A stretch of 64,000 nt of DNA from JAPLFM01 sp964650885 (lineage in GTDB: Bacteria; Bacteroidota; Ignavibacteria; Kapaibacteriales; UBA2268), in assembly GCA_964650885.1 (NCBI GenBank), contig CAZYXG010000001.1:1-64000 (forward strand), written 5' to 3'. Positions 9,523 to 18,902 of the stretch are shown here, one piece after another. A program made the position numbers and the translations under genes. The notes below the pieces were generated by a model, which did not search any database, was not told the origin of the DNA, and was given only the letters and a program-made list of their open reading frames with translations. Position 1 is the first letter of the stretch. Each line of letters opens with the position of its first letter.

Positions 9523-12500
9523 TTAATTTTCATTCAATAACTGCATTATTTCAATAGCAGTTTGATTTAATTTATGAATATTTTGGATATGTGTTTCTTT
9601 ATAACCAAAAGTTTTGCTGATTGCAATTTGAAAATCTGAATAAGATAATTCACCATTCAAATATGCTGTTTTAGATTTGCTTTCCAAATCATCTGCGAAG
9701 AATAATAAAGAGCTTTGTGTTTTGTCAACTATTTTGTTGTACTTTTTGTAATCCCTCACAAGTATTTCTAGCTTATGCTGCAATACAAGTTTTTGATAAT
9801 CATTTTTCATTTCAATAGATTTCAAATCAAGCTCAGCTACTTGGTTTCTTGCAGATTGTGCATTGAAAAACAATGGAAATGCTATTCCAACTTCAAAACT
9901 ACTATAACGTTGACTACCTGTAAATCCGCTGAATGTTTGATTCATAATGCTCAAATTTAAATCAGGCAATATTTCTTTCTTTTCAGTATCAAAATAAAGA
10001 GATTTACTTTTTGCTTCTGCTTGATTGATTCGCAAAGATAAATTACCATCTAAATTTGCACTATTCAATTTATTACTTTCAATCTTGATTACAGAAATAC
10101 TTCCTATTTCATAAATTCCAATTTGTTTGTCATAAAGTAATAAAGATAGTTTTTCTTTCGCAATTTCTAAATCTGTCTGGTTGGCTATTATCCTAATTTC
10201 CATTTCCTCGAGTTGAACTTTGGCAAAACTAAAATCTAAACTATTAGTCTCGCCAGCATCTAATCTAATTTTGGCTGATTCTGCAATTATTGCAAAAGAT
10301 TTGGCTTGTTGTGAATACAAAGTATTTAAACTTACATAATATTCCACATTATTTAATTGCTGCCTAATATTGAATTTGATTTCATTTATTAATTGTTGTT
10401 TATTTGCTTGAATTATTTCTAAATTAGATTGCAAATAATTCTCTTTAGCATACATTTTTGAAATAAATGGAATTGTTTGGTTAAGCTTCACTGCATTATC
10501 GTCATACATATCATTGAATTTGCCAAATTGATATGACAAGTTGGTTTTCCCAAAATCAAATGCAATTTTTGTGTTTGCCGACTGTTTTTCGATAACCAAA
10601 TCAATTTCTTTTAACTGCAAATTATTCCGCATTGCAAGTTCAAAACATTTGTCAGCAGTTAAGATTTCTGATTTGAGAGGGAAAAATGGAATTAACAAAA
10701 GCAATGAAATTGCTATACCTAAATTATTGATTTTATTTCTTACCATTCTTATTTCTACCAAATAATATAAAATTGGTAATACAAGTAAAGTAAGTAGTGT
10801 AGAAGTAATTAATCCACCAATCACAACTGTTGCAAGAGGTTTTTGTACTTCTGCTCCAGCTCCATTTGAAAGTGCCATTGGCAAAAAGCCCAGCGAAGCA
10901 ACAAGAGCTGTCATTAGAACAGGTCGTAATCGAATAAAAGTACCACGAATTATGATACTATGCAGATTATAATGACTACTTTTTCTTAATGAGTTAAATT
11001 CAGTTATTAATACTATCCCATTCAGAACCGCAATTCCAAATAGGGCAATAAAACCTACACCTGCAGAAATACTAAATGGCATTCCTCGCAAAGTGAGCGA
11101 AAGCACACCTCCAATAGATGCCAATGGAATTGCAGTAAGTATTAAAAAACTCTGCTTAAAAGATTTTAAAGTAATAAATAATAGAAACATTATGAGGAAT
11201 AAAGCACCTGGTACAGCCATTGTTAAACGTTTTTTAGCTTTGAGTAAATTCTCAAAATCCCCACCATATTTTATGAAATATCCTGTTGGTAGTTTAAGAT
11301 CTTTGTCTAATTTTGCTTGAACTTCATTTACAACGCTTTCAATATCTCTACCTCTAACATTGAAACCTACTAGGATTTTCCTTTTAGTTGACTCTCTTTG
11401 TATTTGGTTTCTACCCGTAGTAATTTCTATAGAAGCTAATTGATTAATAGGTATTTGCATTCCTTCTGAATTGGATATATATAGATTTCCTATATTATCC
11501 AAATCTATTCTGAATTCATCTTTCAATCGTATAGCAAGTTCAAATCTTTTATCACCTTCATAAATTAAGCCCACAGATTCCCCAGCATAAGCACTACGAA
11601 CTGCCTTACTAACATCTTCTACAGTGAATCTATATCTTGCCAAATTTTCACGATTGATATTGATTTTTACTTGAGGTAGCCCAGAATTTTGCTCCACATA
11701 AATATCCTCCACGCCACCTATATTTGAAATTAATGATTTTACCTTTTGCGAAACTTCAGTAAGTTCGTCCAAATCTTCGCCAAAGATTTTCATTCCTACA
11801 TCTTGTCTTGCTCCAGACATTAACTCATTGAATCTCATTTGTACTGGTTGTTGGAATCCAAAATTAACTCCTGCTAAACTAGAAAGTTCTTTGGACATTT
11901 TTTCTGCAAGCTCTGTTTTCGATTTTGCACTTGTCCATTCCGATTTTGGTTTTAAATTCACTATTAAATCAAATGATTCAAATGGCATTGGGTCTGTAGG
12001 AATTTCACTTGTTCCAATTTTAGACACAACTTGAATTACTTCAGGAAATTTTCCCATAAGTATTTTTGCAGCTTTATTGGAAATATCCACAGATTCTCTT
12101 ATTGAGCTACCCAAAAGTATTCTTGTTTCAATTGCAAAATCTCCCTCATCCAAAGTTGGTATAAATTCTCCACCCAACTGACTGAAAAGAAACAATGAAA
12201 ACATAAATACTACAAGTGTAGCACTTATTACAGCAATTTTATTTCGCATTGCAAAAAATAATGTTGGTTTGTACAAATATTTGGCAAGTTCAATTATTCT
12301 ATCAGAAATTGTTACTTTATGTGAAATAACTTTATTTAAAAATAGTGCATTTGCCATAGGCACATAAGTTAATGAAAGTACAAATGCACCCGCAATAGCA
12401 TACATAATTGTTTCTGCCATTGGTTTAAACATTTTGCCTTCCACTCCAGTTAATGTTAGTATTGGCAAATAAACAATTAGAATGATTCCTTGACCAAACG

Positions 12501-13845
12501 AAGCAGATTTCATCATCTTAGATGCAGAATTAAAAATTATATCATTCATTTGATGCTGAGTTAGGGTTTGATTATTTCTTAAACCAAGACTATATATTGC
12601 AGCTTCCACAATTATAACAGCACCATCTACAATTAGTCCAAAATCAATAGCACCTAAGCTCATTAAATTTCCAGAAGCACCAGTCAAATACATAATTGAA
12701 ATAGCAAAAAGTAATGATAAAGGAATAATTGAAGCTACAATTAAACCAGCTCTTACATTTCCCAAAAATAAAACTAGTACAAATATTACAATTAAAGCTC
12801 CTTCAATTAAATTTGTACTTACTGTAGAAATTGTATTGCCTACCATTTTGGATCTATCCAAATAAGGTACGAGTTCAATACCATTTGGTAGATTTTTTTT
12901 TATTTCATCAATTTTCAATTTAACTCTGTCAATCACTTTACCAGAGTTTTCACCTTTTAGCATCAATACAATGCCGCCGACTGTTTCTCCTTTTCCATTG
13001 TAAGTCATTGCACCGTAACGTATTGAATTACCAATTCTAGCGTCTGCCACATCTCGAATGTAAATAGGAGTGCCTCCATCAGTGTTTTTAATAAAAACTT
13101 TACTTATGTCATCAGTATTGGAAAGTAATCCCAAACCTCTAATGAAGTATGCTTTTGAATTTTTCTCAATATATGCACCGCCAGTATTTTGATTGTTTTT
13201 TTGTAAAGATGAAATTACATCGGTTAATGAAACCCCTAATGATCTCATTTTTATTGGATTGAGTGCCACTTCAAATTGCTTGACAAAACCACCAAAACTA
13301 CTTATATCGGCTACTCCTTCAGTACCAATAAGTTGTCTGCGTATAGTCCAATCTTGTACTGTTCGTAAGTCCGTAAGAGTAAACTTATCTTCAAATCCCT
13401 TTTTCGGCTGCAGAATATACTGGTAAATCTCACCTAACCCAGATGTAACTGGTGCAAGTTCAGGCATTCCAAGTTCAGCTGGAATCTGACTTCTTATTTG
13501 GCTTATTCTTTCATTTATTTGTTGACGGGCCCAGTAAATATCAATTTCTTCTTTGAAAACAATAGTTACAACTGAAAGTCCAAATCTGGAAATAGAACGA
13601 ATTTCTTCAATTCCTGGATTATTTGCCAAGTTTAATTCAACCGTTGAAGTTATAAATTTTTCTACTTCTTCGCTGCTTAAAGTTGGGCTTAAAGTAATCA
13701 CTTGCACTTGGTTATTTGTAATGTCTGGCACAGCATCTATAGGAAGCTGAGTGAAAGAATAAATACCAAAAGCAAAGATCAATAATGTAAAGATTCCAAT
13801 TATTAACTTATTATTAATTGAAAAATGGATTATCTTATCGAGCAT
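9523..13845 (-). CDS. czcA: CzcA/CusA heavy-metal RND pump fused to a TolC-like outer-membrane efflux domain
   Basis: 1440 aa, about 400 longer than a normal RND pump. Residues 1-1033 form a heavy-metal-efflux RND protein: N-terminal TM, PIDAVPDITNNQVQV, and the HME signature DFGLIVDGAVIIVEAA in TM4, with the second repeat ending in the last TM near YYLVEIRM. From M1034 a basic stretch and a hydrophobic segment (about 1041-1057, ISLLLLIPFFPL) lead into a TolC/OEP-type helical domain with ADKCFELAMRNNLQLKE and coiled repeats to the C-terminus. The extra segment would carry the TolC part to the periplasm. Such fusions are known in Bacteroidota. It likely exports divalent or monovalent metals with CzcB downstream. 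Confidence 0.92.
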   Translation of the reverse strand: MLDKIIHFSINNKLIIGIFTLLIFAFGIYSFTQLPIDAVPDITNNQVQVITLSPTLSSEEVEKFITSTVELNLANNPGIEEIRSISRFGLSVVTIVFKEEIDIYWARQQINERISQIRSQIPAELGMPELAPVTSGLGEIYQYILQPKKGFEDKFTLTDLRTVQDWTIRRQLIGTEGVADISSFGGFVKQFEVALNPIKMRSLGVSLTDVISSLQKNNQNTGGAYIEKNSKAYFIRGLGLLSNTDDISKVFIKNTDGGTPIYIRDVADARIGNSIRYGAMTYNGKGETVGGIVLMLKGENSGKVIDRVKLKIDEIKKNLPNGIELVPYLDRSKMVGNTISTVSTNLIEGALIVIFVLVLFLGNVRAGLIVASIIPLSLLFAISIMYLTGASGNLMSLGAIDFGLIVDGAVIIVEAAIYSLGLRNNQTLTQHQMNDIIFNSASKMMKSASFGQGIILIVYLPILTLTGVEGKMFKPMAETIMYAIAGAFVLSLTYVPMANALFLNKVISHKVTISDRIIELAKYLYKPTLFFAMRNKIAVISATLVVFMFSLFLFSQLGGEFIPTLDEGDFAIETRILLGSSIRESVDISNKAAKILMGKFPEVIQVVSKIGTSEIPTDPMPFESFDLIVNLKPKSEWTSAKSKTELAEKMSKELSSLAGVNFGFQQPVQMRFNELMSGARQDVGMKIFGEDLDELTEVSQKVKSLISNIGGVEDIYVEQNSGLPQVKININRENLARYRFTVEDVSKAVRSAYAGESVGLIYEGDKRFELAIRLKDEFRIDLDNIGNLYISNSEGMQIPINQLASIEITTGRNQIQRESTKRKILVGFNVRGRDIESVVNEVQAKLDKDLKLPTGYFIKYGGDFENLLKAKKRLTMAVPGALFLIMFLLFITLKSFKQSFLILTAIPLASIGGVLSLTLRGMPFSISAGVGFIALFGIAVLNGIVLITEFNSLRKSSHYNLHSIIIRGTFIRLRPVLMTALVASLGFLPMALSNGAGAEVQKPLATVVIGGLITSTLLTLLVLPILYYLVEIRMVRNKINNLGIAISLLLLIPFFPLKSEILTADKCFELAMRNNLQLKEIDLVIEKQSANTKIAFDFGKTNLSYQFGKFNDMYDDNAVKLNQTIPFISKMYAKENYLQSNLEIIQANKQQLINEIKFNIRQQLNNVEYYVSLNTLYSQQAKSFAIIAESAKIRLDAGETNSLDFSFAKVQLEEMEIRIIANQTDLEIAKEKLSLLLYDKQIGIYEIGSISVIKIESNKLNSANLDGNLSLRINQAEAKSKSLYFDTEKKEILPDLNLSIMNQTFSGFTGSQRYSSFEVGIAFPLFFNAQSARNQVAELDLKSIEMKNDYQKLVLQHKLEILVRDYKKYNKIVDKTQSSLLFFADDLESKSKTAYLNGELSYSDFQIAISKTFGYKETHIQNIHKLNQTAIEIMQLLNEN

Positions 13846-13916
13846 ATTTATCTCAAAATCAATTTTAAAAATATGATAGCATTTAGAAAAACTATCTCAA
13901 ATTATTTAATTAAGAG

Positions 13917-14225
13917 TTATGCTCGTGGCGGATGCCAAAATTCGTAGAATTGAGATTCGTGTTTGTGGATATAGTTTTCTTCAAAATCAACTATTTCTAA
14001 ACGAATTGATGTTTGAAGTTGAAAAACATCGGTGGAAACGATAATTACAGAGCAACAATCGCAACTACACAAAGGTGAGCAAGTCTCATTAGTGTTGTGA
14101 CTTCCACAATTATTGTGTTTTTCCATTTGACTTTCACTTTTTGATTCAAAATGTAACTTGTCAGTGCAAGGATAAATCGAAAGTGCCAGTAAATAAATAC
14201 TATATATTACTACAATTATTTTCAG
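13917..14225 (-). CDS. DUF6660-like Cys-rich small exported protein of the czc operon (start codon uncertain)
   Basis: The ATG at 14126 gives 69 aa with a Cys cluster CSPLCSCDCC and the C-terminal WHPPRA, typical as I recall of DUF6660 proteins that precede czcCBA genes in Bacteroidota. The frame stays open upstream and encodes a signal peptide, KIIVVIYSIYLLALSIYPC, just like family members, but no ATG, GTG or TTG lies in it. The only near-standard start is CTG at 14225, giving about 102 aa. Possible readings are CTG initiation, loss of an ancestral ATG, or a sequence error; otherwise a cytosolic 69-aa form is made. It lies 71 bases before the CzcA fusion and probably belongs to its operon, perhaps in metal binding (inference). 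Confidence 0.6.
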   Translation of the reverse strand: MKIIVVIYSIYLLALSIYPCTDKLHFESKSESQMEKHNNCGSHNTNETCSPLCSCDCCSVIIVSTDVFQLQTSIRLEIVDFEENYIHKHESQFYEFWHPPRA

Positions 14226-14229
14226 TAAT

Positions 14230-14259
14230 CAAAATTAACTATAAATTACGTAAAAACAA
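14230..14259 (-). promoter_or_regulatory. Bacteroidota-type promoter for the efflux operon
   Basis: On the minus strand a TTG (14259-14257) is followed after 19 bases by TAATTTTG (14237-14230), matching the Bacteroidota pattern TTG-N17-21-TAnnTTTG. Transcription would start near 14226, right at the open frame that encodes the DUF6660 signal peptide, which would make the message leaderless if the CTG is used. Confidence 0.5.
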
Positions 14260-14292
14260 TACTAAGTGACTATAATCATAAAATGTAGATTC

Positions 14293-14323
14293 AAAAAAAA
14301 TGGCAATCATTTTCAGATTGCCA
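14293..14323 (-). terminator. Intrinsic terminator after carB
   Basis: A perfect 8-bp stem TGGCAATC/GATTGCCA with a 7-base loop is followed on the minus strand by eight T. It lies 12 bases past the carB stop. On the plus strand it is also followed by a T run, but no plus-strand gene ends here. Confidence 0.8.
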
Positions 14324-14334
14324 GTTTTTTTGAA

Positions 14335-17300
14335 TTATTCCATTCTATTCTTAATTGAACCGTAGATTGTAATTTGATGTTTTTGAAGCCATTCTATTCC
14401 ATCAGATGCAGCTTTAGCTGCTGGAAGAGTAGTTATACAATGCACTTTCTTTGCAAGTGCTGCTTCTCTAATTTGCAAATCATCTTGATATGCTTTGCGA
14501 CCCAATGGAGTATTAATAATCATATTAATATCACCATTTTGAATTTTCTCAACCACATTTGGATTGCCTGCTCCGATTTTTGGAATTAAGCTAACTTTAA
14601 TTCCATTATTGTTAAGCACATTGTAAGTACCAATTGTAGCGTGAATTTCAAATCCTAAATTTGCAAATCTGCGAGCAATTGGAACCATCTCTTGTTTATC
14701 GAAATCATTTACAGAAATAAATATACTTCCTTTAGTAGGCAAATTATTGCCCGCTGCTATCTGCGATTTGATATATGCTTCCCCAAAGAACTCGCTGATA
14801 CCCATTACTTCGCCAGTAGAACGCATTTCTGGCCCTAATACTGTATCAACTCCAGGGAATTTATTGAATGAGAAAACAGGAGCTTTCACAGTATAATATC
14901 CCATAAATCCAGGATTTGGAATATTCATTTCCTTTAAACTTTCGCCAAGCATTAAATTGACAGCAATCTTAGTCAAAGGAATTCCATTTGATTTTGATAC
15001 AAATGGTACAGTTCGTGAAGCTCTTGGATTCACTTCAATTACATATACTTCGTTGCGGAATACTGCATATTGAATATTGATGAATCCTTTGATTTCCAAT
15101 TCTTTAATCATTGCGTATGTGTAGTCTCTAATTTTATCTATCACGTGAGGTTCCACTAAGTAAGTTGGCAACACGCAAGAACTATCACCAGAGTGAATAC
15201 CTGCTTCTTCGATATGTTGCATAATTCCAGCAATCAATGAATCTTTTCCGTCGGAAAGTGCATCAACATCTACTTCGTAAGCATGTTCTAAAAATTTATC
15301 AATCAAAACAGGATGGTCAACATTTACTTTTGCTGCTTCTGTAATGTATTGTTTCAAATCATTTTCTTCATAAACAATTGCCATTCCACGTCCACCCAAA
15401 ACATAAGAAGGGCGAACAATAACTGGAAAGCCAATATTTAGAGCTACTTTCATTGCTTCATCTGTAGTATAGGCAGTGCCACCAGGAGGGTAAGGAATTT
15501 GCAATTTGTCAAGCATTTCTATAAAACGACCTCTATCTTCAGCTTTATCAATATTGTTTTGTGAAGTACCAAGTATAGTTACTCCTTCCTCCAATAATCT
15601 TTTTGATAATTTAAGAGGAGTTTGTCCACCCAATTGAAGGATAACTCCGTCTGGTTTTTCCAAATCCAAGATATTCATTACGTCTTCAAAAAAGACTGGC
15701 TCGAAATATAATTTATCGGAAGTATCATAGTCTGTAGAAACAGTTTCAGGGTTACAATTTATCATAATTGTTTCAATTCCCATACCTTTCAGCACCATAG
15801 ATGCTTGTGATGCACAGTAATCAAATTCAATACCTTGACCAATTCTGAATGGACCACCACCCAAAACAACAATTTTCTTTTTATCTTTAGATATACTTTC
15901 ATTCTCTTTCATATAAGTAGAGTAGAAGTATGGAGTTTGAGCTTCAAATTCAGCAGCGCAAGTATCAACTTTCTTATAAGCTGGCATTATAGATAATGCC
16001 TTGCGTTTAAGTCTAACTTCATTTTCAGTTTTGTTTGTCAAATCAGCAATTTGTTTGTCAGAAAAGCCACTAAGTTTAAATTCTCTAAGTTTTTCTGGGT
16101 CAATTTTATTCAAATCGCTTGAAATTATTTCTTTTTCAGTTTCTACAATTTGCTTCATATTATCTAAAAACCAAGGGTCAATCTTAGTTAGTTCAAATAT
16201 TTGTTCAATTGTATAGCCACGTTTGAATGCTTCTTTGATGTAGAAGATTCGCATTGGAGTTGCAAATTGCAGCTTGTTTTCTAATTTCTCTTTTGTTGCG
16301 TTTTCTAATCCTTTAAACTCTAAACCAGAAACTCCAATCTCAAGAGAGCGACATGCTTTTTGCAATGCTTCTCTAAAGTTTGAACCAATGCTCATCACTT
16401 CTCCTACACTTTTCATTTGTGTAGTCAAAGTAGATTCTACTTTGAATTTCTCAAAATCCCAACGAGGTACTTTCACTATAATATAATCAAGTACTGGCTC
16501 GAATGAAGCAGGAGTTGTAGTTGTGATTTCGTTCTGAATTTCATCTAATGTCAAGCCAACAGCTAATTGTGCAGCAATCTTTGCAATAGGGAAACCTGTA
16601 GCTTTTGAAACCAAAGCCGAGCTTCGAGAAACCCTTGGATTCATTTCAATCACTCGTACATCGCCATTGACAGGATTTACTCCAAATTGGATATTAGAGC
16701 CACCAGTAGCCACTCCAACCTTGCGAATAACGGCAATTGAGTAATCTCTTAATCTTTGGTATTCTATGTCTGACAATGTTTGTGCTGGAGCTACAGTTAT
16801 ACTATCGCCAGTATGAATTCCCATTGGGTCAAAATTTTCTACTGATGCAATTATTACCACATTGTCATTCACATCTCGCATCACTTCAAATTCATACTCT
16901 TTCCAACCTAATAATGACTCTTCTATCAGAAGCTCATTTGTTGGAGATAAATCGAATCCACGTGTTATAATTTCAAGATATTCTTTTGCATTATACGCAA
17001 CCCCACCACCTGAGCCACCCAATGTGAACGATGGGCGAATAATCAATGGGAAATTGTATGATTTGGGTATTTCCAAAGCTTCTTCTATTGTGTTCACAAT
17101 ATTGCCTTTAGGGCATTCCAAGCCAATTTCTTCCATTGCTTCTTTGAATAGCTTTCTACCTTCGGCCACTTCAATAGAGCGAGTATTCACCCCCAATAGT
17201 TGAATATTGTATTTTTCTAAAATTCCTAACTCTTGTAATTGTAAAGTAACATTTAAAGCAGTTTGTCCACCAACTGTTGGCAATATCGCATCAATTTTTT

Positions 17301-17541
17301 CGCGTTGAATAATCTGTTCAATAATTTCAGGAATTATTGGCTCAATATAAGTTTTATTTGAAATCTCTGGGTCAGTCATTACAGTTGCTGGGTTAGAATT
17401 CAAAACAACAACATAATAACCCAATTTTTTCAATGCTTTCACAGCTTGGCTACCAGAGTAGTCAAATTCACCAGCTTGACCGATAACTATTGGACCGCTA
17501 CCTATTACGAGTATGCGTTCTACGTCAGTTCTAATTGGCAT
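14335..17541 (-). CDS. carB: Carbamoyl-phosphate synthase large subunit
   Basis: 1068 aa, full length. It makes carbamoyl phosphate from bicarbonate, ammonia and two ATP for pyrimidine and arginine synthesis. Both halves carry an ATP-grasp synthetase: the first begins RILVIGSGPIVIGQAGEFDYSG, and the second repeats it as IVVLGGGPFRIGQGIEFDYC near residue 560. Typical motifs are IIRPSFTLGGSGGG, VIVRPSYVLGGRGM and EVNPRASRTVPFVSK. The C-terminal MGS-like regulatory domain includes the FISVNDFDK and PLGRKAYQDD segments. Its ATG overlaps the carA stop by one base (TAATG), so translation is coupled. Expression probably depends on the leader upstream of carA. Confidence 0.97.
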   Translation of the reverse strand: MPIRTDVERILVIGSGPIVIGQAGEFDYSGSQAVKALKKLGYYVVVLNSNPATVMTDPEISNKTYIEPIIPEIIEQIIQREKIDAILPTVGGQTALNVTLQLQELGILEKYNIQLLGVNTRSIEVAEGRKLFKEAMEEIGLECPKGNIVNTIEEALEIPKSYNFPLIIRPSFTLGGSGGGVAYNAKEYLEIITRGFDLSPTNELLIEESLLGWKEYEFEVMRDVNDNVVIIASVENFDPMGIHTGDSITVAPAQTLSDIEYQRLRDYSIAVIRKVGVATGGSNIQFGVNPVNGDVRVIEMNPRVSRSSALVSKATGFPIAKIAAQLAVGLTLDEIQNEITTTTPASFEPVLDYIIVKVPRWDFEKFKVESTLTTQMKSVGEVMSIGSNFREALQKACRSLEIGVSGLEFKGLENATKEKLENKLQFATPMRIFYIKEAFKRGYTIEQIFELTKIDPWFLDNMKQIVETEKEIISSDLNKIDPEKLREFKLSGFSDKQIADLTNKTENEVRLKRKALSIMPAYKKVDTCAAEFEAQTPYFYSTYMKENESISKDKKKIVVLGGGPFRIGQGIEFDYCASQASMVLKGMGIETIMINCNPETVSTDYDTSDKLYFEPVFFEDVMNILDLEKPDGVILQLGGQTPLKLSKRLLEEGVTILGTSQNNIDKAEDRGRFIEMLDKLQIPYPPGGTAYTTDEAMKVALNIGFPVIVRPSYVLGGRGMAIVYEENDLKQYITEAAKVNVDHPVLIDKFLEHAYEVDVDALSDGKDSLIAGIMQHIEEAGIHSGDSSCVLPTYLVEPHVIDKIRDYTYAMIKELEIKGFINIQYAVFRNEVYVIEVNPRASRTVPFVSKSNGIPLTKIAVNLMLGESLKEMNIPNPGFMGYYTVKAPVFSFNKFPGVDTVLGPEMRSTGEVMGISEFFGEAYIKSQIAAGNNLPTKGSIFISVNDFDKQEMVPIARRFANLGFEIHATIGTYNVLNNNGIKVSLIPKIGAGNPNVVEKIQNGDINMIINTPLGRKAYQDDLQIREAALAKKVHCITTLPAAKAASDGIEWLQKHQITIYGSIKNRME

Positions 17542-18650
17542 TATCTTACTCCTTGCTTAACTGTTTCTAAAAAATCATTAAATACTATTTCTTTCGCTTC
17601 GTTTGGCCCTGGCGATGCTTCTGGGTGGAATTGTACGCAATTTATTGCCAATTCTTTATGTTTGATACCTTCCACAGAGAAGTCAAACAAATTCTCCCAA
17701 GTTAAATCCCACTCTTTGCTATTCATTACGCTATCTTTAGCAAGTGCATAATTATGATTTTGAGAAGTGATATATACTTTGCCATCAGGTAAATATTTCA
17801 CTGGGTGGTTTCCACCGTGGTGTCCAAATTTTAATTTTTCTACTTCTAAGCCAAATGCTCTACCAATTAGTTGATGTCCAAAGCAAATACCAATTATTGG
17901 CTTTTTAGCGTTGGCAAAATCTATAATATATTTTTCAATACGAGTTACTACTCTTGGGTCGCCAGGTCCGTTTGATAGGAATATTGCATCGAAATCCAGC
18001 CCAGCAATATGTTGGTCGAAATTTGCATCGAATGGAACTAAGTGAACTTTATTGAATGTTTCTTTTAAGTTCTCGATTATATTTGATTTGATACCGAAAT
18101 CTATTGCCATCACTTTCAAGTTGTTCTTGTCTGTACCATCGAAAGATTGAACTTTGTCAGATATGACCAACTTATAAATATCAGCATCAGATATAGATTC
18201 AGACAGTTTAATCAGAGCTATAAACTCATCTTTGTCTAAAATTTCAGTAGTAATGCCGCCCTTCATAGCTCCTTGGGTACGCAGTTGTTTAGTCAAAGCA
18301 CGAGTGTCAACTCTATCAATTCCAAATACACTTTCACTTGTTAAATAATCTGGAAGAGATTGCACAGCTCGGAAATTACTCATCACATTTGAAGCTTCTC
18401 GAACGATAATACCTTCGGCATTTATTATATTGGATTGGTTGTCTTTTTTGGTAATACCATAATTGCCAATAAGAGGGTAGGTGAAAACTACCACTTGTCC
18501 TTTATAAGAAGGGTCTGTTAGAATTTCTTCATAGCCAGACATAGCAGTATTGAATACAAATTCGGCAAACTTAGTGCCTTGTCCAGAAAATGCTGTACCA
18601 TACTCGAAGTATCCATTTTCTAGAGCAATTAATGCTTTCTTTCTTTCCAT
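17541..18650 (-). CDS. carA: Carbamoyl-phosphate synthase small (glutaminase) subunit
   Basis: 369 aa. It hydrolyses glutamine and passes ammonia to CarB. The N-terminal CPSase domain has VFNTAMSGYEEILTDPSY and FTYPLIGNYG. The C-terminal class I amidotransferase domain contains FLSNGPGDPR, the nucleophile Cys in GICFGHQLIG, and the His/Glu pair in FHPEASPGP. The start is ATG at 18650; the region before it holds a hairpin with a T run and a small ORF that look like an attenuator. Coupled to carB by a 1-base overlap. Confidence 0.97.
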   Translation of the reverse strand: MERKKALIALENGYFEYGTAFSGQGTKFAEFVFNTAMSGYEEILTDPSYKGQVVVFTYPLIGNYGITKKDNQSNIINAEGIIVREASNVMSNFRAVQSLPDYLTSESVFGIDRVDTRALTKQLRTQGAMKGGITTEILDKDEFIALIKLSESISDADIYKLVISDKVQSFDGTDKNNLKVMAIDFGIKSNIIENLKETFNKVHLVPFDANFDQHIAGLDFDAIFLSNGPGDPRVVTRIEKYIIDFANAKKPIIGICFGHQLIGRAFGLEVEKLKFGHHGGNHPVKYLPDGKVYITSQNHNYALAKDSVMNSKEWDLTWENLFDFSVEGIKHKELAINCVQFHPEASPGPNEAKEIVFNDFLETVKQGVR

Positions 18651-18666
18651 AAACTGTCTTATTAAG

Positions 18667-18717
18667 TTAAAATTGGCAAAAAAAATGCCCGACCTTGGGA
18701 GATCGGGCTCTTATCAT
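18667..18717 (-). CDS. Putative 16-aa leader peptide of carAB
   Basis: A short ORF, MIRARSPKVGHFFCQF, starts at ATG 18717 about 30 bases after the predicted transcription start. It runs through both arms and the U tract of the attenuator hairpin and ends 16 bases before carA. The arrangement resembles the E. coli pyrBI leader, where a ribosome following RNA polymerase closely blocks the terminator. There is no strong ribosome-binding site, which is common in this phylum. Translation is not shown by the sequence; it may be a chance ORF. Confidence 0.4.
   Translation of the reverse strand: MIRARSPKVGHFFCQF
18678..18708 (-). terminator. Hairpin with T tract in the carA leader (candidate attenuator)
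   Basis: Minus strand: stem GCCCGA/TCGGGC (18708-18703 and 18692-18687) around a 10-base loop containing CCCAAGG, then A and eight T. It sits only about 30 bases before the carA ATG and after the likely promoter, so it would stop carAB transcription unless it is overridden. That makes it an attenuator candidate rather than an end-of-operon terminator. No leftward gene lies close upstream that it could be terminating; the next gene to the right ends at 18903. Confidence 0.75.
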
Positions 18718-18753
18718 TTTCTAAATATTTGCAGTGCTTAAATACATTAAAAA

Positions 18754-18761
18754 CAAACTTA
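18754..18761 (-). promoter_or_regulatory. Candidate -7 box of the carAB promoter
   Basis: TAAGTTTG on the minus strand matches TAnnTTTG. The expected TTG about 19 bases upstream is weak. Transcription would start near 18749, leaving a leader of about 100 bases with the small ORF and hairpin. Confidence 0.4.
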
Positions 18762-18902
18762 CGAAAAGTAATCGAATAAACTACATCTATTTATCCACAA
18801 AAAAACAAGTAGAAATATAGTATTCTACAATATCTTCTAATTGCCATAATTGTATGGGAACAACATTTAAAAAGAACAGTAAGTTTAAAATTTGAGTGAA
18901 AC

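Noticed and set aside
18791..18799. TTATCCACA identical to a DnaA box upstream of carA
   Set aside because: A single 9-mer is expected about once by chance in an AT-rich window of this size; no cluster suggests an origin.
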